The notes: generated from the sequence alone by a model not told the origin. A stretch of DNA of 37,948 nt from Defluviicoccus sp. (GCA_028821395.1 JAPPGP010000196.1:1-37948), one strand, 5' to 3'; counted from the first letter of the stretch, positions 16,566 to 25,123 are shown. Numbers and translations are program-made.

Positions 16566-16622
16566 TACCCGCCACCGCCGCGCTATGCTGGAGAGTACCG
16601 GGCGGCACGGGGAGCGATACGG

Positions 16623-16877
16623 ATGGGACGGCAGCGGGCGGCCACTTCGGCACGACCGATACTCGGCGCCTTCACCGGCCACCCGGCGAGCGTCGGCGAG
16701 ACCTATGTCGAGCACATGGCCGTCGCCCTCTCCTTCGGCGCCCGCCTGCTCGGCGCCGGCGCCGCCGCCATCGTCCACGCCTTGGTCCCGGCGCTGTTCC
16801 AGACCGCCGCCAGCGACGCCGTCAAGGCGATGCACGCGGAGATGGAGAACCGCCCGGGCCCGCCCGCGGGGGCGTGA
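16623..16877 (+). CDS. DUF6356 family small protein
   Basis: This 84-residue protein shows the DUF6356 pattern: FTGHPASVGETYVEHMAVAL, then a hydrophobic, Gly/Ala-rich segment (ARLLGAGAAAIVHALVPALF, residues about 40-59) that may be membrane-associated, and a short polar tail. Its function is unknown. The ATG at 16623 follows a GGGGAG sequence 11 bases upstream. It is transcribed divergently from the Lrp regulator, which may control it, and converges with the GST gene 16 bp away. Confidence 0.75.
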   Translation: MGRQRAATSARPILGAFTGHPASVGETYVEHMAVALSFGARLLGAGAAAIVHALVPALFQTAASDAVKAMHAEMENRPGPPAGA

Positions 16878-16893
16878 GCCGGACCGCCCGCCG

Positions 16894-17496
16894 CTAGCTC
16901 CCCTCCGGCGGCAGCGAGCCCGCGACCGGGGGCAGCGCGGCCACGCCTGCGTGCCACGCGACCAGCCCGGGCCGTCCCGCGCGCCAGTCGAACTCGGGCA
17001 GGCGGCGTTCCACGTCGAGCGCGCAGAACAGCAGGAGCTGCGGCAGGTCGGGCTGTCCCTCGAAGGCCCCGATCTCCGCCTCGAAGCGATCCGCGAGGCG
17101 GGCGGCGCGGCGGCGTTCGTGCTCGATCGTGGCGGGCGAGCGCTCGCCTTGCGCGCGCATCGTCTCGCGCGCCCAGACCGCCACCCCGTCGAGCATGCTG
17201 CGCGCCGTCGCCAGCCGGCGGCGATACGGCCAGTAGGCCGCGCCACCGGGCGGGGCGAAGCGGCAGGGGGGCGCGAGCGTGTCCATGTAGTCGACGATCG
17301 CGTCGGTGTCCTCGAAGCCCGGCCCGTCGTCGAGGCCGAGATAGGGGATGCGCCCGGACGGGTTGACGGCGAGCATCGGGTCGTCCGGGTCGCGGGTGCG
17401 CGTCCACACCAGCTCGATCTCTTGCAGCCCCTTCTCCAGCCGGACGATCATCGCGAGCCGGGCGTAGGGCGAGGTCGGGGTGACGTAGAGCTTCAT
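16894..17496 (-). CDS. Glutathione S-transferase family protein
   Basis: This 200-residue cytosolic protein has the two-part GST fold: a thioredoxin-like N-terminus (MKLYVTPTSPYARLAMIVRL, with NPSGRIPYL containing the cis-Pro and FEDTDAIVDYMD), then an all-helical C-terminal domain. Ser9 or Tyr11 in the first loop may activate glutathione. It lies 12 bp downstream of the acyl-CoA synthetase stop and is probably co-transcribed with it. Family members conjugate, isomerise or dehalogenate; for example, maleylpyruvate isomerases of gentisate pathways belong to this superfamily, but no specific evidence supports that role here. Confidence 0.92.
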   Translation of the reverse strand: MKLYVTPTSPYARLAMIVRLEKGLQEIELVWTRTRDPDDPMLAVNPSGRIPYLGLDDGPGFEDTDAIVDYMDTLAPPCRFAPPGGAAYWPYRRRLATARSMLDGVAVWARETMRAQGERSPATIEHERRRAARLADRFEAEIGAFEGQPDLPQLLLFCALDVERRLPEFDWRAGRPGLVAWHAGVAALPPVAGSLPPEGS

Positions 17497-17508
17497 GGGA
17501 GCGTCGCC

Positions 17509-19023
17509 CTACTCCAGCGTGTGCAGCTCGCGCCGCAAAATCTTGCCGGTCGAGGTGGTCGGCAGGTCGGGGACGATCTGGATCTCGCGCGGCACCTTGT
17601 AGGCGGCGAGGCGCGCGCGGCAGAAGCCGATCAGCTCGTCCGGGCCGGCCTCGCGGTCGGGCTTCAGCACCACATAGGCCTTGGCGACCTCGCCCTTGGC
17701 CTCGTCCTTCTTGGCGCCGACGCCGACCATGGCGACCGCCGGGTGGGCGGAGATCACCCGCTCGATCTCGGCCGGGTAGATGTTGAACCCGGCGGTCAGG
17801 ATCATGTCCTTCTTGCGGTCGACGATGTAGAAATAGCCGTCCTCGTCCACCTTGCCGAGATCGCCGGAGTGCAGCCAGCCGTCGGGCTCGATCGCTTCGC
17901 GCGTCGCCTGCTCGTTGCCGTAATAGCCCATCATCACGAACGGGCCCCTGAACATCAGCTCGCCCACCTCGCCCGCCGGCAGCTCCCTCGAGGCGTCCTC
18001 GGGGTCGACGATGCGCGCGCGGTGATAGAACATCTCGATGCCGACCGAGCCCAGCCGGTTCTCGCCGTAGCAATGCTGCATCAGCCCGGGCCCGGCGAGC
18101 TCGGTCATGCCCCACAGCTCGTAGACCTCGCAGCCGGCGCGCTCGCGCCATTCCTCCGCCTTGGCGACCGGCATGGTCTGCCCGCCGGTGACCGAGCGGG
18201 TGAGCGAGGACAGGTCGAAGCCCTCGAACTCCGGATGCGCCAGCATGTAGAGATACATCGTCGGCACGCCGTCGGTGATGGTGGCGCGGTGCTCCTGGAT
18301 GCCTTGCAGCGCCTCGCCCGCGTCGAACTTCTCGTAGAGCACCAGCGTCGAGCCGAACAGGAAGTTGAGGTTCATCAGCGTGCCGCCATAGACATGCGCG
18401 CAGGGGAGCGCCGTGAGCTGCACGTCGTGCTCGGTGCGCATGTTCATCGCCGCGGTCACCGCCGCGTTCAGCACCACCGAGCGGTGGCTCAGCATCGCCC
18501 CCTTGGGGAAGCCCGTCGTGCCCGAGGTGTAGCAGATGGTGGATAGCGATTCGGGGTCGACCGCCGCGGGCTCGAACTCGTTCGCGCCCGAGGCTGCGAG
18601 ATCGTCGAACGAGGCGGCGCCGTCCGCCTCGCCGAACACGACGATCTCGGCGAGGTCGCCGTCGGCCTTGAGCGGCAGGATGGGCGCGGCCCGGTCGGCG
18701 GTGGTGAACAGCACCTTGGCGCCGCAATCCTTCACCACATAGGCGACCTCGTCCGGGGTCAGCATGACGTTGATCGGGTTGAGGACGGCGCCCACCCGGG
18801 CGATCGCGTAGTAGCTCGCGATCCACTCGACGCTGTTCTGGGCATAGAGCGTCACCCGGTCGCCCGCATCCACGCCGAGCGCGCGCAGCCCGCCGGCCAC
18901 GCGGGAGGCCAAGAGGTCGATCTCCGCGAACGAGACCCTGCGCCCGCCGAAGACCAGCGCCGTCTTGTCGCCGAACCGCGCCGCCGCCTGGCGCGGAATC
19001 TCACCGATCGTGCTCACCGACAT
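17509..19023 (-). CDS. Acyl-CoA synthetase (AMP-forming, ANL superfamily)
   Basis: This 504-residue enzyme should activate a carboxylic acid to its CoA thioester via an acyl-adenylate. Visible motifs are the P-loop YTSGTTGFPKGAMLSH, YELWGMTELAG, the GWLHSGDLG hinge region and the C-terminal TSTGKILRREL with the catalytic Lys. ATG 19023 (MSVSTIGEIPRQAA) has GGGAGAGG upstream and matches the usual family start; an upstream in-frame extension to 19446 is not conserved-looking. It heads a two-gene operon with the GST. Substrate class (fatty, aromatic or dicarboxylic acid) is not evident. Confidence 0.93.
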   Translation of the reverse strand: MSVSTIGEIPRQAAARFGDKTALVFGGRRVSFAEIDLLASRVAGGLRALGVDAGDRVTLYAQNSVEWIASYYAIARVGAVLNPINVMLTPDEVAYVVKDCGAKVLFTTADRAAPILPLKADGDLAEIVVFGEADGAASFDDLAASGANEFEPAAVDPESLSTICYTSGTTGFPKGAMLSHRSVVLNAAVTAAMNMRTEHDVQLTALPCAHVYGGTLMNLNFLFGSTLVLYEKFDAGEALQGIQEHRATITDGVPTMYLYMLAHPEFEGFDLSSLTRSVTGGQTMPVAKAEEWRERAGCEVYELWGMTELAGPGLMQHCYGENRLGSVGIEMFYHRARIVDPEDASRELPAGEVGELMFRGPFVMMGYYGNEQATREAIEPDGWLHSGDLGKVDEDGYFYIVDRKKDMILTAGFNIYPAEIERVISAHPAVAMVGVGAKKDEAKGEVAKAYVVLKPDREAGPDELIGFCRARLAAYKVPREIQIVPDLPTTSTGKILRRELHTLE

Positions 19024-19381
19024 CGCGGCCTCTCCCGCTGGGATGCGTGCGGCGGCGATCATGCCACCGGGGGGCGGCGGGTTGAAGTGGGGCGGGGGGC
19101 ATGGACGGTGCATGGAGAGCCGGGCGCGGCCCGCCCCCATCGTCGTCCCCCTCGTCATGCCCGGACTCGATCCGGGCATCCACTGGCGCCGCCGTCCCTT
19201 CCCATCGGCGGCCTCGCAGGCAGAGACGCCGCATGGATGGCCGGATCGAGTCCGGCCATGACGAGGGGGGTCGGGCGAGGCGGGGAGAGAGCCGTCGCCC
19301 CCCCCTCTTGGCTCCGGTCGAAACGACGGGTGGCAAGGAACCGCCCTTGCGAGTCGCGCCGCGCTCGGCCACAACGGGGTC
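19024..19381. other. Gene-free stretch, mostly repeat DNA
   Basis: No gene is supported between the acyl-CoA synthetase and the restriction-modification gene. The stretch holds repeat copy 2 (19147-19269), preceded by a segment (CGGTGCATGGAGAGCCGGGC around 19110) that recurs inside repeat copy 7, and followed by a short CGGTCGAAACGACGG motif whose relatives also follow copies 5 and 6. Promoters for both divergent genes must lie here, but no clear -35/-10 pair was identified. Confidence 0.6.
19147..19269. repeat. Long palindromic intergenic repeat, copy 2
   Basis: Ends are CCCCCTCGTCATGCCCGGAC and its near-inverse GTCCGGCCATGACGAGGGGG, giving the most extended terminal match of any copy. Internal hairpins GCCCGGACTCGATCCGGGC (left) and GGCCGGATCGAGTCCGGCC (right) flank a variable 60-bp middle. 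It is free of nested hairpin insertions, so it may represent the basic form. Confidence 0.88.
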
Positions 19382-22300
19382 ATGGCGGGAACCAGCGCGA
19401 AGCTGACGGCGGCGGTAGAAGCGTATTTCGCCGACCTCGGGCGCATCCGCGGCAGCGGCGGGGCGACGGGGGAGCTTTCCTACCATCCCGCGCTCCGCAA
19501 CTTGTTGAACGCGGTCGGCGCGGCGTTGAAGCCCAAGGTGTTCTGCGTCGCCGAGCTCGCCGACCGGGGCGCGGGCCGTCCCGATTTCGGCCTCTTCGCG
19601 GCCAGGCAGGTGCAGAAGGGCCGCCCGCGCGCGGGGCAGTTGCCGGAGCGCGGCGCGGTCGAGGTCAAGGCGGCGGACGACGACGCCGGGCTAACCGCCG
19701 GGAGCGATCAGGTCAGCCGCTATTGGGGCCGCTACCGGCTGGTGCTGGCGACCAATCTGCGCGACTTCGTGCTGGTCGGGGAGGACGCGGCGGGCGGGCC
19801 GGCGAAGCTCGAAACCCTTCGTCTCGCCGACAACGCGGAAGACTTCTGGCGCAGGGTCGAGAAGCCACGCGCCTTCGCCCGCGAGGCCGGCGCGGGGCTC
19901 GGCGAATACCTCGCCCGCGCGCTGTCGCACAGCGCGGCGCTCGCGGAACCGAAGGACTTGGCCTGGCTGCTCGCCTCCTACGCCCGCGACGGCCTCGCCC
20001 GGGTCGAGACGGCGGGCGACGCGCCCGCGCTCCGGGCGGTGCGCGCGGCGCTGGAGGAGGCGCTCGGCGTCCGCTTCGAAGCCGAGAAGGGCGAACGCTT
20101 CTTCCACTCGACGCTGGTGCAGACCCTGTTCTACGGCGTGTTCTCCGCCTGGGTGCTGTGGGCGCGCCAGACGCCGCGGCCATTGGGGAACTTTAGCTGG
20201 CGCGAGGCGGTCTGGCACCTGCGCGCGCCGGTGCTGCGGGCGCTGTTCCAGCAATTGTCGGACCCCGGCCGGCTGCAACCGCTCGGGCTCGTCGAGGTGC
20301 TGGACTGGACCGCCGCCGCGCTCGACCGGGTGGACCGCGGCGCCTTCTTCGCCCGCTTCGACGAGGGCGAGGCGGTGCCCTATTTCTACGAGCCCTTCCT
20401 CCAGGAATTCGACCCGGCGCTCAGGAAGCAGCTCGGCGTCTGGTACACGCCGCGCGAGGTGGTCCGCTACATGGTCGCCCGGGTCGACAAGGCGCTGAAG
20501 GACGACCTCGCCATCCCGGAGGGGCTGGCGGCGGACAACGTCTACGTGCTCGACCCGTGCTGCGGCACCGGCGCCTATCTGGCCGAGGTGCTGCGCCGCA
20601 TCGCCGCCAACCTCGAAGGCCAGGGCCTCGGCGCGCTGGCCGGCGCGCGGGTGAAGCGGGCGGCGACGACACGGGTGTTCGGCTTCGAGATCATGCCCGC
20701 CCCCTTCGTCGTCGCCCATCTCCAGGTCGGGCTCACCATGCAGGAGCTCGACGCGCCGCTCGCCGACGACACAGAACGCGCCGGGGTGTTCCTCACCAAC
20801 GCGCTGACGGGGTGGGAGCCGACTGACGTAGAAAAACAGATGGTCGCGTTCCCGGAAATGGCGGCAGAACGCGAGCGGGCCAATCGGGTGAAAAGGGATC
20901 GTCCGATTCTCGTGATCTTGGGCAACCCGCCCTACAACGGCCATCCCGGCGTCGCGGTCGATGAGGAGCGGGAATTGACCGAGGCGTACCGCACGGCAAA
21001 GCGCGTGCGTCGACCCGAAGGTCGCGGATTGAACGACCTCTATGTCCGCTTCTTCCGCATGGCAGAGCGGCGCATTGCGGAGAAGACCGGCCGGGGCATG
21101 GTCTGCTTCATCTCCAACTATTCCTGGCTCGACGGCCTCTCGTTCACAGGCATGCGAGAGCGGTATCTGGAGGCATTCGACGCGATCCGAATCGATTGCC
21201 TGAACGGCGACAAGTACAAGACCGGCAAGGTCGCGCCGGACGGTACGCCTGACCCCAGCATCTTCTCGACCGAGGGCGATCCGGTTGGCATCCAGGTCGG
21301 CACCGCCATCGCGACGCTGGTGCGTAAGGCGAAGCACGCGCCGGCCGATGAAGTGGAATTCCGGCATCTATGGGGAGAGTCGAAACGTGCTGACCTGTTG
21401 GAAACTGCGGAAGCGGAACCGGGCACCCTTTATGGACGCATCGAGCCTGTCTTGCCGCTTGGACTACCCTTCGCACGCATGGCGGTGAGCGAAGACTGGT
21501 TCAGTTGGCCGGCGCTGCCCCACATATTTCCGACGAAATTTCATGGTGTCCTGACAAACCGCGACGCATTCCTCTTCGATACTGACCTTTATCGACTTAG
21601 AGCCCGAATTGGAGACTACTTCAATCCCCGTGTGAGTGACGCGCAGATTGAGCAAAAATATCCGGCTGCCATGAGGAACTTATCAGGGTCAAAGGTCTCC
21701 GATGCATCGGCGGTACGCGAAAAATTGCTCAAACGGGGCCAGCCAAATGAAAGCGGTTTCGTGCGTTGCACTTACCGTCCGTTCGATATCCGTTGGCTCT
21801 ATTGGGAAGCGGATGGCGGTTTGTTGGATCGACCACGCCCCAACTATCAAGAAAATGTGTTCGCTGGAAATCGCTGGTTGTCGGCTGCACAGCACTTGAG
21901 GCAAGGCGCCTTGGAACCACAAGCCGTCTTCACGGGCCAATTGGGTTCGCACCACCTGATCGAGCGCGGTTCCAACTTGTTTCCCGCGTGGCTTCGCGGC
22001 GACAGCGCTGGGACGGATGAAAGCAGCGCACGTCGTGGCAATCTCTCCGCTTCGGCGAAACGCTATCTCGACCGCCTCGGCCTCGGCGTCGAAGACCTGT
22101 TCCATCACGTCCTCGCCACCCTGCACGATCCCGCCTATCGCGAGGCCAACGCCGGAGCGCTCAGGATGGAGTGGCCGCGCATCCCGCTGCCGGGCTGGCC
22201 CGACGGCGGGGCGGAGGGCGCGGCCGACGCGCTCGCGGAATCGGCAGCCCGCGGGCGCGAGCTTGCGGCGCTGCTCGATCCCGACACCCCCGTCCCGGGC

Positions 22301-22747
22301 GTCACCCAGGCGCCGCTGCGACCGGAGATCGCCGCCGTCGCCGTCCCCGCCACCACCGGCGGGCGCAACATGGCGGGCGGGGATTTCGCGGTCACCGCCG
22401 GCTGGGGCCATTTCGGCCAGGGCGACGCGGTGATGCCGGGCCAGGGCCGCGCCGCCGAGCGCGCCTTCTCGCCGGGCGAGCGCGCGGCGCTGGGCGACGC
22501 CCTCCCCGCGCTCGGCGAGCGGACCTACGACATCTACCTCAACGCCGAGGCGTTCTGGCGCAACGTCCCGGCCTCCGTCTGGAGCTACCGCCTCGGCGGC
22601 TACCAGGTGTTGAAGAAATGGCTGTCTTACCGCGAGCGCAACATCCTCGCCCGCCCGCTCCACCCCGAGGAGGTGCAGCACTTCACCGACACCGCGCGGC
22701 GGATCGCGGCGATATTGGACATGACCGGAGCTCGGACGAGCGGATGA
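19382..22747 (+). CDS. Single-chain restriction-modification enzyme (type IIG/ISP-like, N6-adenine methyltransferase plus PD-ExK nuclease)
   Basis: This 1121-residue protein should methylate adenine in its own recognition site and cut unmodified DNA. A nuclease core is suggested near the N-terminus: D68 (GRPDFGLF) and E94-V-K96 (GAVEVKAADD), a PD-(D/E)xK pattern. The methyltransferase has the S-adenosylmethionine motif D391-PCCGTG and catalytic N515-PPY. The later region (about 560-890) probably contains the target-recognition domain, and the end (GGYQVLKKWLSYRE) is typical of this enzyme class. No helicase motifs or separate specificity subunit are seen. DNA from about 20820 to 22050 is less GC-rich than either flank, suggesting exchange of the recognition region. 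Its stop overlaps the next gene's start (ATGA). Confidence 0.88.
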   Translation: MAGTSAKLTAAVEAYFADLGRIRGSGGATGELSYHPALRNLLNAVGAALKPKVFCVAELADRGAGRPDFGLFAARQVQKGRPRAGQLPERGAVEVKAADDDAGLTAGSDQVSRYWGRYRLVLATNLRDFVLVGEDAAGGPAKLETLRLADNAEDFWRRVEKPRAFAREAGAGLGEYLARALSHSAALAEPKDLAWLLASYARDGLARVETAGDAPALRAVRAALEEALGVRFEAEKGERFFHSTLVQTLFYGVFSAWVLWARQTPRPLGNFSWREAVWHLRAPVLRALFQQLSDPGRLQPLGLVEVLDWTAAALDRVDRGAFFARFDEGEAVPYFYEPFLQEFDPALRKQLGVWYTPREVVRYMVARVDKALKDDLAIPEGLAADNVYVLDPCCGTGAYLAEVLRRIAANLEGQGLGALAGARVKRAATTRVFGFEIMPAPFVVAHLQVGLTMQELDAPLADDTERAGVFLTNALTGWEPTDVEKQMVAFPEMAAERERANRVKRDRPILVILGNPPYNGHPGVAVDEERELTEAYRTAKRVRRPEGRGLNDLYVRFFRMAERRIAEKTGRGMVCFISNYSWLDGLSFTGMRERYLEAFDAIRIDCLNGDKYKTGKVAPDGTPDPSIFSTEGDPVGIQVGTAIATLVRKAKHAPADEVEFRHLWGESKRADLLETAEAEPGTLYGRIEPVLPLGLPFARMAVSEDWFSWPALPHIFPTKFHGVLTNRDAFLFDTDLYRLRARIGDYFNPRVSDAQIEQKYPAAMRNLSGSKVSDASAVREKLLKRGQPNESGFVRCTYRPFDIRWLYWEADGGLLDRPRPNYQENVFAGNRWLSAAQHLRQGALEPQAVFTGQLGSHHLIERGSNLFPAWLRGDSAGTDESSARRGNLSASAKRYLDRLGLGVEDLFHHVLATLHDPAYREANAGALRMEWPRIPLPGWPDGGAEGAADALAESAARGRELAALLDPDTPVPGVTQAPLRPEIAAVAVPATTGGRNMAGGDFAVTAGWGHFGQGDAVMPGQGRAAERAFSPGERAALGDALPALGERTYDIYLNAEAFWRNVPASVWSYRLGGYQVLKKWLSYRERNILARPLHPEEVQHFTDTARRIAAILDMTGARTSG

Positions 22748-23745
22748 ACGAGAACGCCAGGTGCCCCATCTGGGGAACGCCCGCAACCGAGATGCGCCCG
22801 CCCGGAATCGACGGGCGATGGATCGACTCACCTCGCGCCGGCGGCCGATACTTCATTACCGGATCGGCCGAGACAATAGTCAAGAATCGCGATACCTCTC
22901 TGAAGGCGCGCCTGACTACATGGTTGATCGACCAGCGGCATCTAGGCGCCGACTGCCCGGAAGTGAATTCCGATACGGTCAAGGAGGTTGAGGCACGTCG
23001 TCCCCTCCCCATCCGCGAGCGGGCTGACCGGTTTCTCCAATTTCTGGCGGATCGCGAACCTTATCCAGGATGCGGATTTCCGGGCCTCAGCTATGAAATC
23101 GATCCAAAGAACTTCCTCTTGGCACTTTCCGCATTTGAGTCCTCGCCTGATCCCTCAGCGATCGACGGGCAAAGACGAGAGATTGATTTCTTTGGAAACT
23201 ATTTGGAGGAACAGGGCTGGATAGAATCCTTCGAGCGGAGAGGAAAACAGAGTTACCGTTTGACCGTGGCTGGTTACGTCCGGTTGGCCGAACTGGAAGA
23301 GACCCATACGCCTTCTTCAAGAGCCTTCATCGCGATGTGGTTCGACGACTCCACGAGCGAAGCCTGGGAACAGGGCATTGCCCCGGCGGTGCGCGGTACC
23401 GGCTACGACCCCGTGCGGATCGACCGGAAGGAGCATGTCAACAAGATCGACGACGAGATCGTTGCCGAGATACGCAGGGCGCGCTTCGTGGTCGCGGACT
23501 TCACCCAAGGCGACGACGGAGCGCGGGGCGGCGTCTACTACGAGGCCGGCTTCGCGCACGGGCTCGGCATTCCCGTCATATTCTCCTGCCGAAAGGACGC
23601 GCTGAAGAAAGTCCATTTCGACACGCGGCAATACAACCACATCGTTTGGGAGACACCCGCGGACCTGCGGGATCAACTCGCCAAGCGTATCGCCGCCGTG
23701 CTCGGAGACGGGCCGAACGCGCCGCCCGGCCGCGTCCCCGGCTGA
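22744..23745 (+). CDS. Winged-helix plus nucleoside 2-deoxyribosyltransferase/TIR-like domain protein, coupled to the restriction-modification gene
   Basis: This 333-residue protein has three parts. The N-terminus (CPIWGTPATE) recalls zinc-ribbon starts of the form CPxC, but the second Cys is Trp. A middle region includes a winged-helix-like segment (FFGNYLEEQGWIE, then YRLTVAGYVRLAELE). The C-terminal Rossmann-like domain starts RAFIAMWFDD near residue 193 and continues IDDEIVAEIRRARFVVADFT and VYYEAGFAHGLGIPVIFSC, with E267 in the place of the catalytic Glu of nucleoside deoxyribosyltransferase and TIR-like enzymes. Such domains hydrolyse nucleotides or NAD in defence proteins. The ATGA overlap with the methyltransferase gene makes co-function likely: restriction accessory, alarm effector or regulator. 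The region 22860-23320 is less GC-rich than the catalytic domain. Confidence 0.75.
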   Translation: MNENARCPIWGTPATEMRPPGIDGRWIDSPRAGGRYFITGSAETIVKNRDTSLKARLTTWLIDQRHLGADCPEVNSDTVKEVEARRPLPIRERADRFLQFLADREPYPGCGFPGLSYEIDPKNFLLALSAFESSPDPSAIDGQRREIDFFGNYLEEQGWIESFERRGKQSYRLTVAGYVRLAELEETHTPSSRAFIAMWFDDSTSEAWEQGIAPAVRGTGYDPVRIDRKEHVNKIDDEIVAEIRRARFVVADFTQGDDGARGGVYYEAGFAHGLGIPVIFSCRKDALKKVHFDTRQYNHIVWETPADLRDQLAKRIAAVLGDGPNAPPGRVPG

Positions 23746-23780
23746 CCCGGCCGGCCGCCTCGCGGGCGGACAGGCCGTAT

Positions 23781-23810
23781 GGATGGCCGGATCAAGTCCG
23801 GCCATGACGT
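23781..23810. repeat. Right half of palindromic repeat, copy 3 (partial)
   Basis: GGATGGCCGG, the loop sequence ATCAAG and TCCGGCCATGACGT form the right-hand hairpin of the long repeat. No matching left half precedes it within 130 bp. It lies 35 bp after the stop of the deoxyribosyltransferase-like gene and could act as its terminator. Confidence 0.8.
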
Positions 23811-23872
23811 GGTTGGGGGACGTTGAGGAAGGGCATGCGGGCCGTCGCCTCCATCGGCACGCCCTCTCCCCA

Positions 23873-24003
23873 CCCGTCATGCCCGGACTTGATCCGGGCA
23901 TCCATGGGCGCCGCCAGCTCTCCCGACGGGCCGCCGTGCGGGCGGATAGGCTGCATGGATGGCCGGATCACCCCCGGACTCGATTCGGGGGCCGGCCATG
24001 ACG
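23873..24003. repeat. Long palindromic intergenic repeat, copy 4, with nested hairpin
   Basis: It runs from CCCGTCATGCCCGGACTTGA to GGGGGCCGGCCATGACG. The right hairpin is interrupted by a nested CCCCCGGACTCGATTCGGGGG, as in copy 1. Its left arm GCCCGGACTTGATCCGGGC shows what an uninterrupted hairpin looks like. Confidence 0.88.
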
Positions 24004-24097
24004 GAAGGGGCGTCGTTGGCCGCCCGTTCGTCGACTTGTCTTTGTAAGCCTCCAACGCCTTGCCGTGCCGTGCCCTTCGATCTCCGGCGGAGGCTCG

Positions 24098-24859
24098 TCA
24101 GGATGCCATTGGAAGGGCATGGCCGCACTCCTTTCCCGCACTACCTGGCATGCCGTTGTGTTCCACGCCCTCAAGCTCGCGGCCTCGGGCCTTGGGCGTC
24201 GCCCCGCCCCATTGCTTGAAGAAGAACGGCACGCCCGCGCGTTCGCACCGGTCGCGTATGTCGCGGACCCATTCGAAGCGCAGCTCCCGCGCCTTCGGCC
24301 CGCTCTCGCCGCCGACGATGACCCAGGATATGCCCTCCAGGTCGAGCTCGCCCAGCGGACCCAGCAGCGGCTCTATCGACAGGAAGCGGATCACCGCCGG
24401 CGCCGCTTGCAGATGCCGGATTCTGGCCCGGCCGGAGCGGTCCTCCACCGACACGCCGCACCAGATATGCGCCGGCGCCGCGCTACCGGGATATCTCCGG
24501 CGGAGGTAGTCCCGCATGCGCGAGCTCCGCTTGGTCAGCACCTGGTAGACATGGCGGTCGGTCGTCTCCATCCGGTCGAACACGTCGTCGACGAAGCCGC
24601 GCGGCACCCGCTTGTGGAACAGATCGCTCATCGAGTTGACGAAGATCATGCGCGGCTTGCGCCAGCGCTCCGGCCGGTCCAGCCGCGACGGCCAAAGCCG
24701 GAGGTCGAAGCCCTGCTCGTAGGGGTGGCCCGGCACGCCCCGCCAGCGCTCGGCGAAGCGTTCGGCGTAGCAGTTGTCGCAGCCGCGCGCGATCTTGGTG
24801 CAGCCCGTCACCGGGTTCCACGTCGCATCCGTCCATTCGATGCCGGAGTTGTCCGCCAT
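24098..24859 (-). CDS. DUF5131 (phage Gp37/Gp68-like) family protein
   Basis: This 253-residue protein has the DUF5131 hallmarks: IEWTDATWNPVTGCTKIA, then GCDNCYAERFAERW with clustered Cys residues resembling a radical-SAM-type Fe-S site, FVNSMSDLFHKRVP, RFLSIEPLLGP and WVIVGGESGPKARELRFEW. Such proteins occur in phages and mobile or defence regions, often beside a three-Cys-motif partner (TcmP), which is not seen here. ATG 24859 (MADNSGIEW) is preferred over an upstream start at 24898 because it matches the family start. Biochemical function is unknown. It lies between repeats and converges with the defence operon. Confidence 0.9.
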   Translation of the reverse strand: MADNSGIEWTDATWNPVTGCTKIARGCDNCYAERFAERWRGVPGHPYEQGFDLRLWPSRLDRPERWRKPRMIFVNSMSDLFHKRVPRGFVDDVFDRMETTDRHVYQVLTKRSSRMRDYLRRRYPGSAAPAHIWCGVSVEDRSGRARIRHLQAAPAVIRFLSIEPLLGPLGELDLEGISWVIVGGESGPKARELRFEWVRDIRDRCERAGVPFFFKQWGGATPKARGRELEGVEHNGMPGSAGKECGHALPMAS

Positions 24860-24986
24860 GGCGGCGCTGCTGTAGCACATGTCTCCCGGGTGCGCCAAGA
24901 TGTTCTTGTTTTGTTCGATTCGCCGCCGACGGTGCCCCCATGGCCGTCCGGCCCTGCCCGCCGCCTCTTGGACGGAGGCGCCGCAT

Positions 24987-25015
24987 GGATGGCCGGATCG
25001 AGTCCGGCCATGACG
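24987..25015. repeat. Right half of palindromic repeat, copy 5 (partial)
   Basis: GGATGGCCGGATCGAGTCC and GGCCATGACG form the right-hand hairpin. The left half is degenerate or absent (24930-24985 shows only scattered similarity). The flank downstream matches that of copy 6 (GTGGGGC, then GGCGCGAGA and TCTCCGCT) until interrupted by a separate hairpin at 25048-25084. Confidence 0.8.
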
Positions 25016-25047
25016 TGGTGGGGCGGTGGGCGCGAGACCTCTCCGCT

Positions 25048-25084
25048 CCGCCCCGGATCAAGTCCGGGGCTCCGCGCCCGGCGG
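25048..25084. repeat. Inserted mini-hairpin with 4-bp CGCT flanking duplication
   Basis: A 37-bp segment centred on CCCCGGATCAAGTCCGGGG lies between two CGCT copies (25044-25047 and 25085-25088). The corresponding place after repeat copy 6 (35740-35743) has a single CGCT and no hairpin. This looks like a small insertion that duplicated its target. Confidence 0.65.
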
Positions 25085-25123
25085 CGCTGCGGTCGAAATG
25101 ACGAACGGCGGCGCCCGGGCCGG

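Larger units (their letters stand above)
23746..24097. other. Gene-free stretch with repeat elements
   Basis: The gap between the restriction-linked gene and the DUF5131 gene contains a half repeat (23781-23810) and repeat copy 4 (23873-24003). No coding frame with family resemblance was found; small frames here are translations of the repeats. Both flanking genes point into the gap, so the hairpins may serve as bidirectional terminators. Confidence 0.65.

Noticed and set aside
17509-19023. Malonyl-CoA synthetase (MatB) completing a malonate route with the decarboxylase
   Set aside because: The length fits, but I see no MatB-specific sequence features, and the gene is about 10 kb away in a different operon with GST.
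23746-25100. CRISPR array suggested by recurring GGATGGCCGG...CCATGAC units
   Set aside because: The units are unevenly spaced, occur in inverted pairs, are scattered over 30 kb and lack uniform spacers or cas genes.
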